DNA of 64,000 nt from Bradyrhizobium sp. RD5-C2 (GCF_019972155.1 NZ_BOVL01000009.1:178396-242395); one strand, 5' to 3'; positions 50,374 to 58,512 are shown, numbered from the stretch's first letter. Made by a program: numbers and translations. Notes: generated by a model from the letters alone, not told the origin.

Positions 50374-51375
50374 GTGACCAAACCGATCATCCTCACCGGC
50401 GACCGCACCACCGGGCCGCTGCATCTCGGCCACTACGCCGGCTCACTCCGAAGCCGCCTGAAATTTCAGGACAGCCACGAGCAGTTCCTGCTGCTCGCCG
50501 ACATGCAGGCGCTGACCGACAATGCGCACGACATCGGCAAGGTCCGCAGCAATGTCATCGAGGTCGCGCTGGACTATCTTGCCGTCGGGATCGACCCCGA
50601 GCGAACGTCGATCTGCCTGCAATCGCAGTTGCCGGCGTTGGCGGAACTGTCGATGCTCTATCTCAACCTCGTCACCGTCGCGCGGCTGGAACGCAACCCC
50701 ACCATCAAGGACGAGATCCGCGCGCGCGGTTTCGGGCGCGACATCCCAGCGGGCTTCCTGTGCTACCCGGTGGCACAGGCCGCCGATATCACCGCGTTTC
50801 GCGCCACAATCGTGCCGGTCGGCGAGGATCAGGCGCCCTTGATCGAGCAGACCAACGAGATTATCCGGCGGGTCAACGCGCTCGCGGGCCGTGCGCTGCT
50901 GCAGGAAGCCGAAGCCATCATCCCGCGCGCGGGTCGGCTGCCCGGCGTCGATGGACGCGCGAAGATGAGCAAGTCCGCCGGCAACGCGATTCCGCTCTCG
51001 GCGTCACCTGATGACATCTCGGCCGCCGTGCGCGCGATGTTCACCGATCCGGATCATCTGCGTGTCGCCGACCCCGGCAAGGTCGAGGGCAACGTCGTCT
51101 TCACCTATCTCGACGCGTTCGACGACGACCGCGACGCCGTCGCGGAACTGAAGGCGCGCTATCGGCGCGGCGGTCTCGGCGATACGGCCGTCAAGCGGCG
51201 GTTGGAGGATGTCCTGCAAGCCCTGATCGCACCGATCCGCACACGGCGCGCCGAGCTCGCCAACAATCGCGACCACATCGCCGACGTGATCCGGCGCGGA
51301 ACCCTGAAAGCGCGGGAGATTACCGAGCGCACCAGGCGCGACGTCATGGCGGGGCTTGGCTTGTTCCAGCTCTGA
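50374..51375 (+). CDS. trpS: Tryptophan--tRNA ligase, probably an auxiliary form
   Basis: 333 residues from the GTG at 50374 (VTKPIILTGD), with GGAG seven to ten bases upstream; an ATG at 50362 would add four residues but contains the GGAG. Class I motifs are HLGH at 17-20 and KMSKS at 197-201. The opening TGDRTTGPLHLGHYAGSL resembles Firmicutes-type TrpRS (GDRPTGKLHLGHY), not the FSGVQPTG-LHLGNY opening usual in alphaproteobacteria. A housekeeping trpS probably exists elsewhere, making this a second, possibly inhibitor-insensitive enzyme. It charges tRNA-Trp in the cytoplasm. Expression is under a tandem-Trp leader attenuator. Confidence 0.93.
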   Translation: MTKPIILTGDRTTGPLHLGHYAGSLRSRLKFQDSHEQFLLLADMQALTDNAHDIGKVRSNVIEVALDYLAVGIDPERTSICLQSQLPALAELSMLYLNLVTVARLERNPTIKDEIRARGFGRDIPAGFLCYPVAQAADITAFRATIVPVGEDQAPLIEQTNEIIRRVNALAGRALLQEAEAIIPRAGRLPGVDGRAKMSKSAGNAIPLSASPDDISAAVRAMFTDPDHLRVADPGKVEGNVVFTYLDAFDDDRDAVAELKARYRRGGLGDTAVKRRLEDVLQALIAPIRTRRAELANNRDHIADVIRRGTLKAREITERTRRDVMAGLGLFQL

Positions 51376-51415
51376 ACGCGCTGTCATCAAGGCGTGGCAG
51401 GAACTGTGCTTGACT

Positions 51416-51661
51416 ATGGCCGTTGTCCGCTCGGCGAAACCGGATTTGGAGCCTGTCGTGATCGATCCGAAAACGCTTCTCGAACGCGCCGCACAGCTGT
51501 CTGATCAAGCCAAGGGCGAGGAAGATACCGGCATCCGCGAGCGGTTGCTGCGCATGGCCGAGCATTACCGCGATCTGGCCGCGCACGAGGCCTGGGCGCA
51601 TGAAAACCCGCCATCGGTGGGCGCGCTCACGGGTGCGCTCGGCAGCCGCGCAGCGCATTGA
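51416..51661 (+). CDS. Small helical protein, unknown function
   Basis: 81 residues from the ATG at 51416. The middle (DPKTLLERAAQLSDQAKGEEDTGIRERLLRMAEHYRDLAAHEAWA) should form two amphipathic helices, a pattern I associate with small uncharacterised proteins of Bradyrhizobium. The gene follows trpS by 40 bp and may share its transcript. The tail GALTGALGSRAAH is disordered. No function can be assigned. Confidence 0.6.
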   Translation: MAVVRSAKPDLEPVVIDPKTLLERAAQLSDQAKGEEDTGIRERLLRMAEHYRDLAAHEAWAHENPPSVGALTGALGSRAAH

Positions 51662-51682
51662 GCTGATCGCGAAAGAAGCCCT

Positions 51683-52573
51683 TCAGTTCACGCGAATGCG
51701 ATAGCCCAGCGACTGACGTGCGCCCGGCGCGATGTGCATCAGGCCCGGCTTGTCGGCGAACTCGCCATCGAACTCCGCGGGGCTGGCAAATCCGTGCCAC
51801 GGCTCGATGCAAAGGAACGGCGCGCCGCCAGGCTTCGACCAGATGCCGAGCTCTCGAAAGCCGCGCCAGGACATTTCGATCGCCCGGCCTTGCGTGGCTG
51901 CTGCCGGGCCCAGTGTCGCCGTGAAGCGGACCGATGTACTTGCGACCTGATCGAAGACCATCGCGTCGTCATCGAACAGCTCCTCCGAGAGCGCAAGCGT
52001 TCTGCCCTTGACCGGATTGGGTTCAGGCTGCGGCCGCATCAATCCATCCTTCAGCCGCCGGATCGGCGCAGGTTCAGTCTTGCCGAAGGTCAGCGTGTAA
52101 GCCTCCTTCGGCAGCCCCTGCACCAGCGGCCAGTTGAAGGCGGGATGACCGCCGAGCGAGGCCGGCAGCATCTCGTCGCCGGTGTTGATGACGTCGAAGG
52201 CGACGTCGAGATCGGTGCCATCGACCGCATAGGTGACCTCGAGCCTGAACGCGAAGGGGTAGCGCGCCCGGGTTTCCGCATCGTCTGCGAGCGCGAGCTT
52301 GCAGGATCGCGGCCCCTGCTCGACCCACTCAAAATGCCGGTCCCGCGCAAAGCCGTGCTGCGTCATCGGATAGGTCTTGCCGCTATGGCGCAGCGTGTCG
52401 TTCTTCAGCCGGCCGACGATCGGGAACAGGATCGGCGCGTGGCGCGGCCATTGCGGGCCGGCCTGCCACAGCAGTTCCGTTCCTTCGGCATTCCTGAGTG
52501 ACGACAGTTCGGCGCCCTGGGCCGAGATGGTCGCGGAGATCTTCTCGCCGCGCAGCGTGTAACTGTCGCTCAT
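51683..52573 (-). CDS. Aldose 1-epimerase family protein
   Basis: 296 residues from the ATG at 52573 (MSDSYTLRGEKISATISAQG). Galactose-mutarotase-like beta-sandwich: AELSSLRNAEGTELLWQAGPQWPRHAPILFPIVGRLKND, then QHGFARDRHFEWVE (a possible catalytic His) and GGHPAFNWPL (second His). The conserved Glu is likely in FLCIEPWHGFASP. Such proteins interconvert sugar anomers, or act on hexose-6-phosphates. The gene is isolated, upstream of nothing on its strand, and ends near the convergent small ORF. Confidence 0.88.
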   Translation of the reverse strand: MSDSYTLRGEKISATISAQGAELSSLRNAEGTELLWQAGPQWPRHAPILFPIVGRLKNDTLRHSGKTYPMTQHGFARDRHFEWVEQGPRSCKLALADDAETRARYPFAFRLEVTYAVDGTDLDVAFDVINTGDEMLPASLGGHPAFNWPLVQGLPKEAYTLTFGKTEPAPIRRLKDGLMRPQPEPNPVKGRTLALSEELFDDDAMVFDQVASTSVRFTATLGPAAATQGRAIEMSWRGFRELGIWSKPGGAPFLCIEPWHGFASPAEFDGEFADKPGLMHIAPGARQSLGYRIRVN

Positions 52574-52684
52574 GCCTCGCCTCGCCGGTTGGGTCATGCC
52601 CCCCACACGAGATGTTCGATGCCGGCGATGCCGTCAACCCCAAAGCGATGGGCCGCCCGCGCGTGGCGGCCCCTGGCCTCAAGC

Positions 52685-53452
52685 CTACCCGGTGATCTTG
52701 GAGAAATCGGGCTGACGGCGCTCGGCAAAGGCCGCAAAGGCCTCGCGCGCTTCCGCGCTCATCAGCCGCTGCTGGAAGATTTCGCCCTCGCGCGCCATTT
52801 GCGCGCTGAGCCCGGCCGGATCGCGCATCAAGGCCTTGGTGTGCTGGAGCGAACCAAACGGCCGCTTCGCCAGCGCGTCCGCCGCCGCGCGTGCCTTGGC
52901 GCGGAGATCCGCAAGCGGCACCACGGCATTGGCAAGGCCGATGGAGACCGCTGTCTCCGCCTCGACCGGCTCGCCGAGCGCGAACATCGCATAGGCCCGC
53001 GCATAGCCGATGCGCTGCGGCAGCAGATAGGTCGACGCCGCCTCCGGCACCAGCGCCAGATTGACGAACGGCGTGATCAGCCGCGCGGTCGGCGCGAGGT
53101 AGACGAGGTCGCAATGCAGCAGCATGGTGGTGCCGATGCCGACGGCATTGCCCTGCACGGCGGCGACCAGCGGCCGCGTCGCCTTGGCGAGGCCGGCGAG
53201 GAAGCGCGACACATGACGCTCGCCCTGCACGCCGCGCGACACCGCCGCGAAATCGGCGAGATCGTTGCCTGCGGTAAAGCTGTCGCCGTCACCCTGCAGC
53301 AGCACGGCGCGGATCGCAGAATCGCCTTCCGCACGTTCGAGCGCGTCGGCCATCGCGCCATACATCGCATTGGTGATCGCGTTCTTCTTGTCCGGACGCG
53401 CCATCGTCACGGTGAGAACGCCACCGTCCAGCGTTACGACCACTTCACTCAT
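52685..53452 (-). CDS. Enoyl-CoA hydratase/isomerase (crotonase) family protein
   Basis: 255 residues. The crotonase fold is shown by ARPDKKNAITNAMYGAM, the oxyanion-hole stretches GDSFTAGNDLADF and VQGNAVGIGTTMLLHCDLVYLAPTARLITPFVNLALVPEAAST. The Glu in VPEAAS matches the second catalytic Glu of hydratases; the first Glu position looks altered, as in many isomerase-like members. It acts on a CoA thioester, probably in an aromatic or fatty-acid degradation route. The MarR regulator gene lies 77 bp upstream on the same strand, so the two likely form a regulator-enzyme pair responsive to a CoA ester. Confidence 0.9.
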   Translation of the reverse strand: MSEVVVTLDGGVLTVTMARPDKKNAITNAMYGAMADALERAEGDSAIRAVLLQGDGDSFTAGNDLADFAAVSRGVQGERHVSRFLAGLAKATRPLVAAVQGNAVGIGTTMLLHCDLVYLAPTARLITPFVNLALVPEAASTYLLPQRIGYARAYAMFALGEPVEAETAVSIGLANAVVPLADLRAKARAAADALAKRPFGSLQHTKALMRDPAGLSAQMAREGEIFQQRLMSAEAREAFAAFAERRQPDFSKITG

Positions 53453-53480
53453 TTCTCACTCCTGTTGCTTGCTTCCTGTT

Positions 53481-53529
53481 TGACGCGTTGTCTTGACGCG
53501 AACCGGTATCCGTTTCGCTCGAAGGCGCG
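53481..53529. repeat. Dispersed element related to 50064-50117 (inverted)
   Basis: TGACGCGTTGTCTTGACGCG-AACCGGTATCC-TTTCGCTCGAA corresponds to the reverse complement of the element after the fabG-like gene. It lies between the crotonase and marR genes. Confidence 0.7.
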
Positions 53530-53964
53530 CTAGCCGTCTTTGTCCTTCGGAAACTTCTCTTGCAGGCTGGTCAGCCAGCGCGACACCACGTCGATCTCGG
53601 CTTCCGAAAACCCGTCCATCAGACGGTTGTTGATCACCCTGGTCCGCGTTGCGGCGCGCTTGCCGAGCTCCTGCCCCGCGGCGGTCAGATGGAGCCGCTG
53701 GCTGCGCCCGTCCTCACCGTCGCGCCGGCGCTTCACGAGGCCCGCGCGCTCCATCCGATCGGCTAGCCCCGACATCGCCGACGGCACGATGTCGACCGCC
53801 TGCGAGACATCGCCGATCAGCGCGCCGTCATTGCGCCCGAGGAAGAACAGCACGCCGGCCTGCGCCGACGTCAGATCGTGCGCGGCCGTCTCCTGCTCGA
53901 TGGCGCGCTGCAGCCGCCGATAGGCCACGGTCAGGAGAAAGATCAGCCGGTGTTCCGCTCTCAT
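53530..53964 (-). CDS. MarR family transcriptional regulator
   Basis: 144 residues with the MarR winged helix core: LTSAQAGVLFFLGRNDGALIGDVSQAVDIVPSAMSGLADRMERAGLVKRRRDGEDGRSQRLHLTAAG (about 29-95), including the DxRxxxLxLT-like wing. It binds DNA as a dimer. Two palindromic operators lie 12-55 bp upstream of its own start, so it represses itself and probably the crotonase gene downstream. A MarR protein next to a CoA-thioester enzyme often senses an acyl- or aromatic-CoA ligand; this is inferred from context. Confidence 0.93.
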   Translation of the reverse strand: MRAEHRLIFLLTVAYRRLQRAIEQETAAHDLTSAQAGVLFFLGRNDGALIGDVSQAVDIVPSAMSGLADRMERAGLVKRRRDGEDGRSQRLHLTAAGQELGKRAATRTRVINNRLMDGFSEAEIDVVSRWLTSLQEKFPKDKDG

Positions 53965-53975
53965 GCCGCTGTTAT

Positions 53976-54018
53976 ATATTTCGCATGCGAAATATCAAGG
54001 TATTTCGTGCGCGAAATA
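53976..54018. promoter_or_regulatory. Tandem MarR operators
   Basis: ATATTTCGCATGCGAAATAT (53976-53995) is a perfect 20-bp palindrome. TATTTCG-TGCG-CGAAATA (54001-54018) is a second copy with one mismatched pair. Centre-to-centre spacing is 24 bp. They lie 12 bp upstream of the marR ATG, over its likely promoter. Confidence 0.85.
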
Positions 54019-54231
54019 TCTTGATATTCGGCACGCGCTGACCGAGCGAGCCACGCAAACTGACCGGAATGCGCCCCGCGACCGGGGTGGTTGCGACATT
54101 TTGAACGCGTCGCCGGATCGCAGCGCTGCGTTCCAGCAGAAAACCCTTGATCGCCAACGATCAAACGGGAAATCTTGCGCCCGGGAGCCCAAGTGTCGCG
54201 CTTGCGGCTCGGGCGGGGTCACGAGAGTGTC
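54019..54231. other. Intergenic region between marR operators and the CHAD gene
   Basis: About 213 bp with no credible gene. It carries the promoter of the CHAD-protein gene. No further palindrome of the MarR type is evident beyond 54018, apart from a weak TATTCGGC half-site at 54024. Confidence 0.4.
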
Positions 54232-55131
54232 ATGACGTCAGCGGCAAGTTCGGACAGGGAGCGCGTTGTCCGCCCGAAGCGGCCGCGCCATCTCAGCGAA
54301 GCCATGCGTTGCGAGACCGCGTTTCGCCTGATCCTGTCCGAATGCCTCGAGGAAGTCGCGACCAACCACGAGGCGCTGAGCTCCGGCGATCCGGCCGCGC
54401 TCCACCAGACCCGCATAGCACTGACGCGGCTGAAGGCGGCGGTCGCGTTCTACGGCCCGATGGTCGCGGACGCCGAATGGACGCGGCTGAAGTCCGAGCT
54501 GAAATGGCTGAGCGCCCATCTCGGCGCAACACGCGACCTCGACGTCGCGATCGAGAACAGCAAGGAGATGCCGGAGGAACAGATGCTCAGGACGGCACGC
54601 GCCGATGCGTTCGAAGCCCTGAAGGAGGCCTTGCAGAGCGACCGTTACTGGCAATGGTTCGACGGCATGTGGGACTGGGTCGGCAGCGGCCCCTGGACCG
54701 CGCGGCAGAACCGCCGTGCCGCGCAACGACGGGCCGTGCCGGTGTCGGTGTTTCACGCGCGCCGGCTGGCGCGGTGGCATGGCAAACTGTGCCAGAAGAG
54801 CCGCGGGCTGCAAGGGATGGGCAAGAACAAGCGCCACCGCGTCCGGCTCGCCGGCAAGCGGCTGCGCTACGCCATCGAGTTCTCGGAAGGCGGATTGCCG
54901 CCCGACGAATACGCGTCATGGCGGATCGTCCTCAAGCATCTGCGCAAGGGACAACAACTGCTCGGCGAATTGAACGATGACGAGGTCCGCCGCGCGCTGC
55001 TCGAAAGCGCCGATGCCCTCGCGCGACGCGACGACGAGCGCAAGGCCAAGCACCAGCGCGTGCATGAGCGCAAGCGCAAGAGCCGCCTGCTGCGCCGCGC
55101 CGCGGACATCTACCGGAAGATCGCCGAATGA
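54232..55131 (+). CDS. CHAD domain protein
   Basis: 299 residues from the ATG at 54232 (MTSAASSDRERVVRPKRPRH); a longer reading from 54175 is possible but adds Arg-rich junk. The CHAD domain (conserved histidine alpha-helical) covers most of the chain. Its hallmark His/Lys/Arg pattern is seen in LHQTRIALTRLKAAVAFYGP, HARRLARWHGKLCQKSRGL, HRVRLAGKRLRYAIEF and the Lys/Arg-rich C-terminus. CHAD domains bind inorganic polyphosphate and often associate with polyphosphate granules. No CYTH partner domain or gene is present. It is upstream of a SulP transporter. Confidence 0.9.
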   Translation: MTSAASSDRERVVRPKRPRHLSEAMRCETAFRLILSECLEEVATNHEALSSGDPAALHQTRIALTRLKAAVAFYGPMVADAEWTRLKSELKWLSAHLGATRDLDVAIENSKEMPEEQMLRTARADAFEALKEALQSDRYWQWFDGMWDWVGSGPWTARQNRRAAQRRAVPVSVFHARRLARWHGKLCQKSRGLQGMGKNKRHRVRLAGKRLRYAIEFSEGGLPPDEYASWRIVLKHLRKGQQLLGELNDDEVRRALLESADALARRDDERKAKHQRVHERKRKSRLLRRAADIYRKIAE

Positions 55132-55245
55132 ACGCAGCCCGTCGTCCGCGGCCCGCGCAGCTGTCGCCCGCAACAATTCCCCGCAGGCTTGTCGCATCCG
55201 CCGACGCTGGCCGTTTCCTTCATTCCTTTCCCCACGGTTGTCCCC

Positions 55246-56526
55246 ATGCCTGACGGTTCCTCTACAGCACACCTCTATCGTCCCAAGCTCGTCACCACCC
55301 TGACCGAAGGCTACGGCCTCGATGCGTTCCGCCACGACGTGATGTCGGGGCTGACGGTCGCGGTGGTGGCGCTGCCGCTGTCGATGGCGATCGCAGTGGC
55401 CTCGGGCGTGACGCCGGAGCGCGGGCTGTTCACGGCCATCGTCGGCGGCTTCCTGGTCTCCGCATTGGGCGGCAGCCGGTTTCAGATCGGTGGGCCGGCC
55501 GGCGCCTTCATCGTGCTCGTCGCGGCGACGGCCGCAAAGTTCGGCGTCGAGGGGCTGCTGCTCACCGTGATGGTTTCCGGCCTGATGTTGACGCTGATCG
55601 GCGCGTCCGGCCTTGGCTCGTTGATCCGCTACATCCCGCATCCCGTCACCGTCGGCTTCACCTGCGGAATTGCGGTCACCATTCTGGCCAGCCAGTTGCG
55701 GGATCTTGGCGGGCTGACGCTAGCAGGTCACGAGCCCGGGCCGTTCCTGCCGAAGCTCGCCGCCCTCAGCCACGCGCTGCCGACCCTGAATGGGTCCGCG
55801 CTCGCAATCGGCGTCGGCTCGGCTGCCGTGATCTTCGGCTTGCGCGCCTTCAGGCCGGCCTGGCCGGCGATGCTGATCGCGATTGCGATCGCATCGGTCG
55901 CGGCGCTGCTGCTGCATCTGCCGATCGAGACCATCGGCAGCCGGTTCGGCGAAATTCCGCACGGCCTGCCGGTGCCGCATCTGCCGGAATTCTCCTGGGC
56001 ACTTTTGCTGCAGATCCTGCCGGCATCGCTCTCCTTCACGCTGCTCGGCGGCGTCGAGAGCCTGCTCTCGGCCAAGGTCGCCGACGGCATGACCGGTCGC
56101 AAGCACCGCTCCAACATGGAGCTGGTGGCGCAGGGCATCGCCAACATCGCCTCTGCATTCTTCGGCGGAATCAGCGTCACCGGCACGATCGCGCGCACCG
56201 CGACCAATATCCGGGCGGGCGCGCGCAGCCCGCTGTCCGGCATGCTGCACGCGGCGTTCCTGCTGTCATTCATGATCGTGGCGGCGCCGCTTGCGAGCTA
56301 TATCCCGCTATCGGCACTCGCCGGCGTCCTCGTCGTCGTGTGCTGGTACATGGCGGAGAAGGAGGCGTTCCTGCAGCTGATCACGCATTGGCGCGGCGCC
56401 GCGGTGCTGATCCCGACCTTCGGCCTGACGGTGTTCGAGGACCTGACGTTCGGCATCATCACGGGATGCGTGATCGCCGCGTTGTTGGCTGTCTTCGACC
56501 GGTGGCAGCGGCGAGGCAAGACCTAA
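55246..56526 (+). CDS. SulP family anion transporter lacking STAS domain
   Basis: 426 residues from the ATG at 55246 (MPDGSSTAHLYRPKLVTTLT). The SulP core has about 11-14 helices with DVMSGLTVAVVALPLSMAIAVASGVTPERGLFTAIVGGF, a sulfate-transporter-type opening, and GGSRFQIGGPAGAFIVLVAA. The C-terminal cytoplasmic STAS domain found in most SulP proteins is absent; the chain ends at FDRWQRRGKT. STAS-less forms are known, including bicarbonate and dicarboxylate carriers, so the substrate (sulfate, bicarbonate or an organic anion) is open. The gene is 114 bp after the CHAD gene and ends overlapping the convergent LacI stop. Confidence 0.9.
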   Translation: MPDGSSTAHLYRPKLVTTLTEGYGLDAFRHDVMSGLTVAVVALPLSMAIAVASGVTPERGLFTAIVGGFLVSALGGSRFQIGGPAGAFIVLVAATAAKFGVEGLLLTVMVSGLMLTLIGASGLGSLIRYIPHPVTVGFTCGIAVTILASQLRDLGGLTLAGHEPGPFLPKLAALSHALPTLNGSALAIGVGSAAVIFGLRAFRPAWPAMLIAIAIASVAALLLHLPIETIGSRFGEIPHGLPVPHLPEFSWALLLQILPASLSFTLLGGVESLLSAKVADGMTGRKHRSNMELVAQGIANIASAFFGGISVTGTIARTATNIRAGARSPLSGMLHAAFLLSFMIVAAPLASYIPLSALAGVLVVVCWYMAEKEAFLQLITHWRGAAVLIPTFGLTVFEDLTFGIITGCVIAALLAVFDRWQRRGKT

Positions 56527-57533
56527 CCGCTGTCGCGCAGCACCAGCTCGAAGCCGAGATCGATGCGGCGCTCGCCGCCGCGCTCCTGCGTGAGCGTCGC
56601 CGCGGTGCGGCCGATCGCATCGCCATGCACGCTGATCGTGCTCAGGGTCGGCGAGATCAGCTGGCCCATTTCGAGATCGCCTAGCCCAATCACGGCGACC
56701 GGCTGCGCCGATGCGGGCCCGTCGCGCAGCAGCCCGGCCTTGCGCAGCCCCGACATGAAGCCGATCGCATGCGCATCGTTGGCGGCGAACACCGCGTCGA
56801 CATCGGGCAGCCGCGCATGCGCCGCCACGCTGCCGGAGTCCTTGCGGTCGAGGATCAACCGCCGCGGCTCGGATAGACCACTTGCCAGCGCCTCGTCCCT
56901 GAAGCCGAACCAGCGGCGCGTGCCGCGCGGATCATCGCCGCCGATGAAGGCGAGCTGCTTGCGTCCTTGCGCAACCAGATGCTTCGCGACAGCGACCCCG
57001 GCCTTGTAATTGTCGAAGCCCGCGACCGCATCGATCGGGTTCGCCGGCAGATCCCAGGTCTCAACGATCGGGATCCGCGCATTGCGCAGCAGGCGACTGC
57101 CCTCCTCGGTCGCCGGTGAGCCGACCATGATGATCGCCTCGGGCCGCCGCGACAGCAGCGCCGCCAGCACGCGGTCCTCGCGCACTGCGTCGTAGCGCGA
57201 CTGCGCCAGGATCACCGAGAAGCCGAGCGGCTCGAGCTTGTCGGACAGGCCCTGCACCGTGTCGGCAAAGATCGAGTTGGCGATGGTCGGCACCAGCACG
57301 CCGACCGAATTGGTCCGTGCGCTCGCCAGCGCGCCCGCGACCAGGTTCGGGACATAGCCGAGGTCGCGCATCGCCCGCTCGACCCGCGCCCGGGTCTCCG
57401 GGGCAACCAGATCGGGCATCCGCACCACCCGGCTCACCGTGATCGAGGAGACACCGGCGCGCTTGGCCACCTCTGAAAGGGTGGGCGCGGCACCAGACGG
57501 GCCGGTCCCGGGTTCGGTCAGGTCGGAGCTCAT
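56523..57533 (-). CDS. LacI family transcriptional regulator
   Basis: 336 residues from the ATG at 57533; a GTG at 57569 is less likely because it lies almost at the operator. The N-terminal HTH is PTLSEVAKRAGVSSITVSRVVRMPDLVAPETRARVERAMRDLGYVPN (about 17-63), followed by the hinge LVAGALASARTNSVGV and the periplasmic-binding-protein-like sensor domain to the C-terminus. GntR-like sugar-acid regulators are close in pattern. It is divergent from phyH, with two palindromic operators between. It probably represses both and is induced by a sugar-acid or polyol taken up by the nearby carrier. Confidence 0.94.
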   Translation of the reverse strand: MSSDLTEPGTGPSGAAPTLSEVAKRAGVSSITVSRVVRMPDLVAPETRARVERAMRDLGYVPNLVAGALASARTNSVGVLVPTIANSIFADTVQGLSDKLEPLGFSVILAQSRYDAVREDRVLAALLSRRPEAIIMVGSPATEEGSRLLRNARIPIVETWDLPANPIDAVAGFDNYKAGVAVAKHLVAQGRKQLAFIGGDDPRGTRRWFGFRDEALASGLSEPRRLILDRKDSGSVAAHARLPDVDAVFAANDAHAIGFMSGLRKAGLLRDGPASAQPVAVIGLGDLEMGQLISPTLSTISVHGDAIGRTAATLTQERGGERRIDLGFELVLRDSG

Positions 57534-57570
57534 GGCCTGACCCTGCACGATTCCGGGTTGCCAAGCCACG

Positions 57571-57608
57571 ATGTTAGCGCTAGCATCGCCTTATGTTAGC
57601 GCTAACAT
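57571..57608. promoter_or_regulatory. Pair of LacI-type operators
   Basis: ATGTTAGC-GCTAGCAT (57571-57586, one mismatch) and ATGTTAGC-GCTAACAT (57593-57608, perfect). Both have the central CG of LacI-family operators; their centres are 22 bp apart, two helical turns. They lie between the lacI and phyH starts and should control both. Confidence 0.9.
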
Positions 57609-57630
57609 GGAACAAAAAAGGAGAAACGGC

Positions 57631-58503
57631 ATGATTTCGGACGAGCAGGCCCAGGCCTACAAGCGCGACGGGGTAATCGTGGTCCCCGAGGTGCTGAACC
57701 AGGAGACCCTCGGCAAGGTTCGCACGGTGCTCGCCGAGCTGGTGGCGGGCGCCGCCGCCGTGACCGAGCACACCGACGTCTACGACCTCGAGCCGGGCCA
57801 TACGCCGGAGACCCCGCGCGTCCGCCGCATCAAGGCGCCGCACAAGGTGCACCCGATCTTCGACGAGATCATCCGCAGCCCCGCCGTGATCTCGATCCTG
57901 ACCAGGCTGATCGGTCCCGGGCTTCGCCTGCACGGCTCAAAACTCAATATGAAGTCGGCGCAATACGGCTCGCCGGTCGAGTGGCATCAGGACTGGGCAT
58001 TCTATCCGCACACCAATGACGACATCCTCGCGATCGGCGTGCTGCTCGACGATTGCGATATCGAGAACGGCCCGATGCTGGTGACGCCGGGATCGCACAC
58101 CGGCAGCACGATGTGGGATCATCACGGCGAAGACGGCTGCTTCGCAGGTCTGATCGATCCCGACCAGATCCAGGACGACATCAAGCGCGCGGTGCCCTGC
58201 ATGGGCAAGGCCGGCAGCATGTCGTTCCACCACGTGCGCGCGCTGCACGGCTCGGCGACCAACACATCGGACCGGCCGCGCAACCTGCTGCTCTATGAAG
58301 TAGCCGCCAGCGACGCCTGGCCGCTGATGGGCGTGAAGGATTTTGACGAATTCAACAGCCGCCTGCTGGCGGGTCCGCCGGTGGTTACCCCGCGGCTGAC
58401 AGACGTGCCGGTACGGATGCCGCTGCCGCCGGCCAAGCGACAGGGATCGATCTACGAGACCCAGTCGGCGTCGAAGAAATCCTACTTCACGCGCGCCGCC
58501 TGA
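57631..58503 (+). CDS. Phytanoyl-CoA dioxygenase (PhyH) family protein
   Basis: 290 residues from the ATG at 57631, with AAGGAG seven bases upstream (an in-frame ATG at 57607 overlaps the operator). Fe(II)/2-oxoglutarate oxygenase: the facial triad is H119-Q-D121 (VEWHQDWAFYP) and H206 (RALHGSATN), with R216 for the 2-oxoglutarate carboxylate. The enzyme hydroxylates or oxidatively cleaves an unknown organic substrate. It is divergent from the LacI regulator and followed by an MFS carrier and a TIM-barrel isomerase, a catabolic set. The substrate might be a cyclitol or a sugar acid. Confidence 0.93.
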   Translation: MISDEQAQAYKRDGVIVVPEVLNQETLGKVRTVLAELVAGAAAVTEHTDVYDLEPGHTPETPRVRRIKAPHKVHPIFDEIIRSPAVISILTRLIGPGLRLHGSKLNMKSAQYGSPVEWHQDWAFYPHTNDDILAIGVLLDDCDIENGPMLVTPGSHTGSTMWDHHGEDGCFAGLIDPDQIQDDIKRAVPCMGKAGSMSFHHVRALHGSATNTSDRPRNLLLYEVAASDAWPLMGVKDFDEFNSRLLAGPPVVTPRLTDVPVRMPLPPAKRQGSIYETQSASKKSYFTRAA

Positions 58504-58512
58504 CACTGACGA

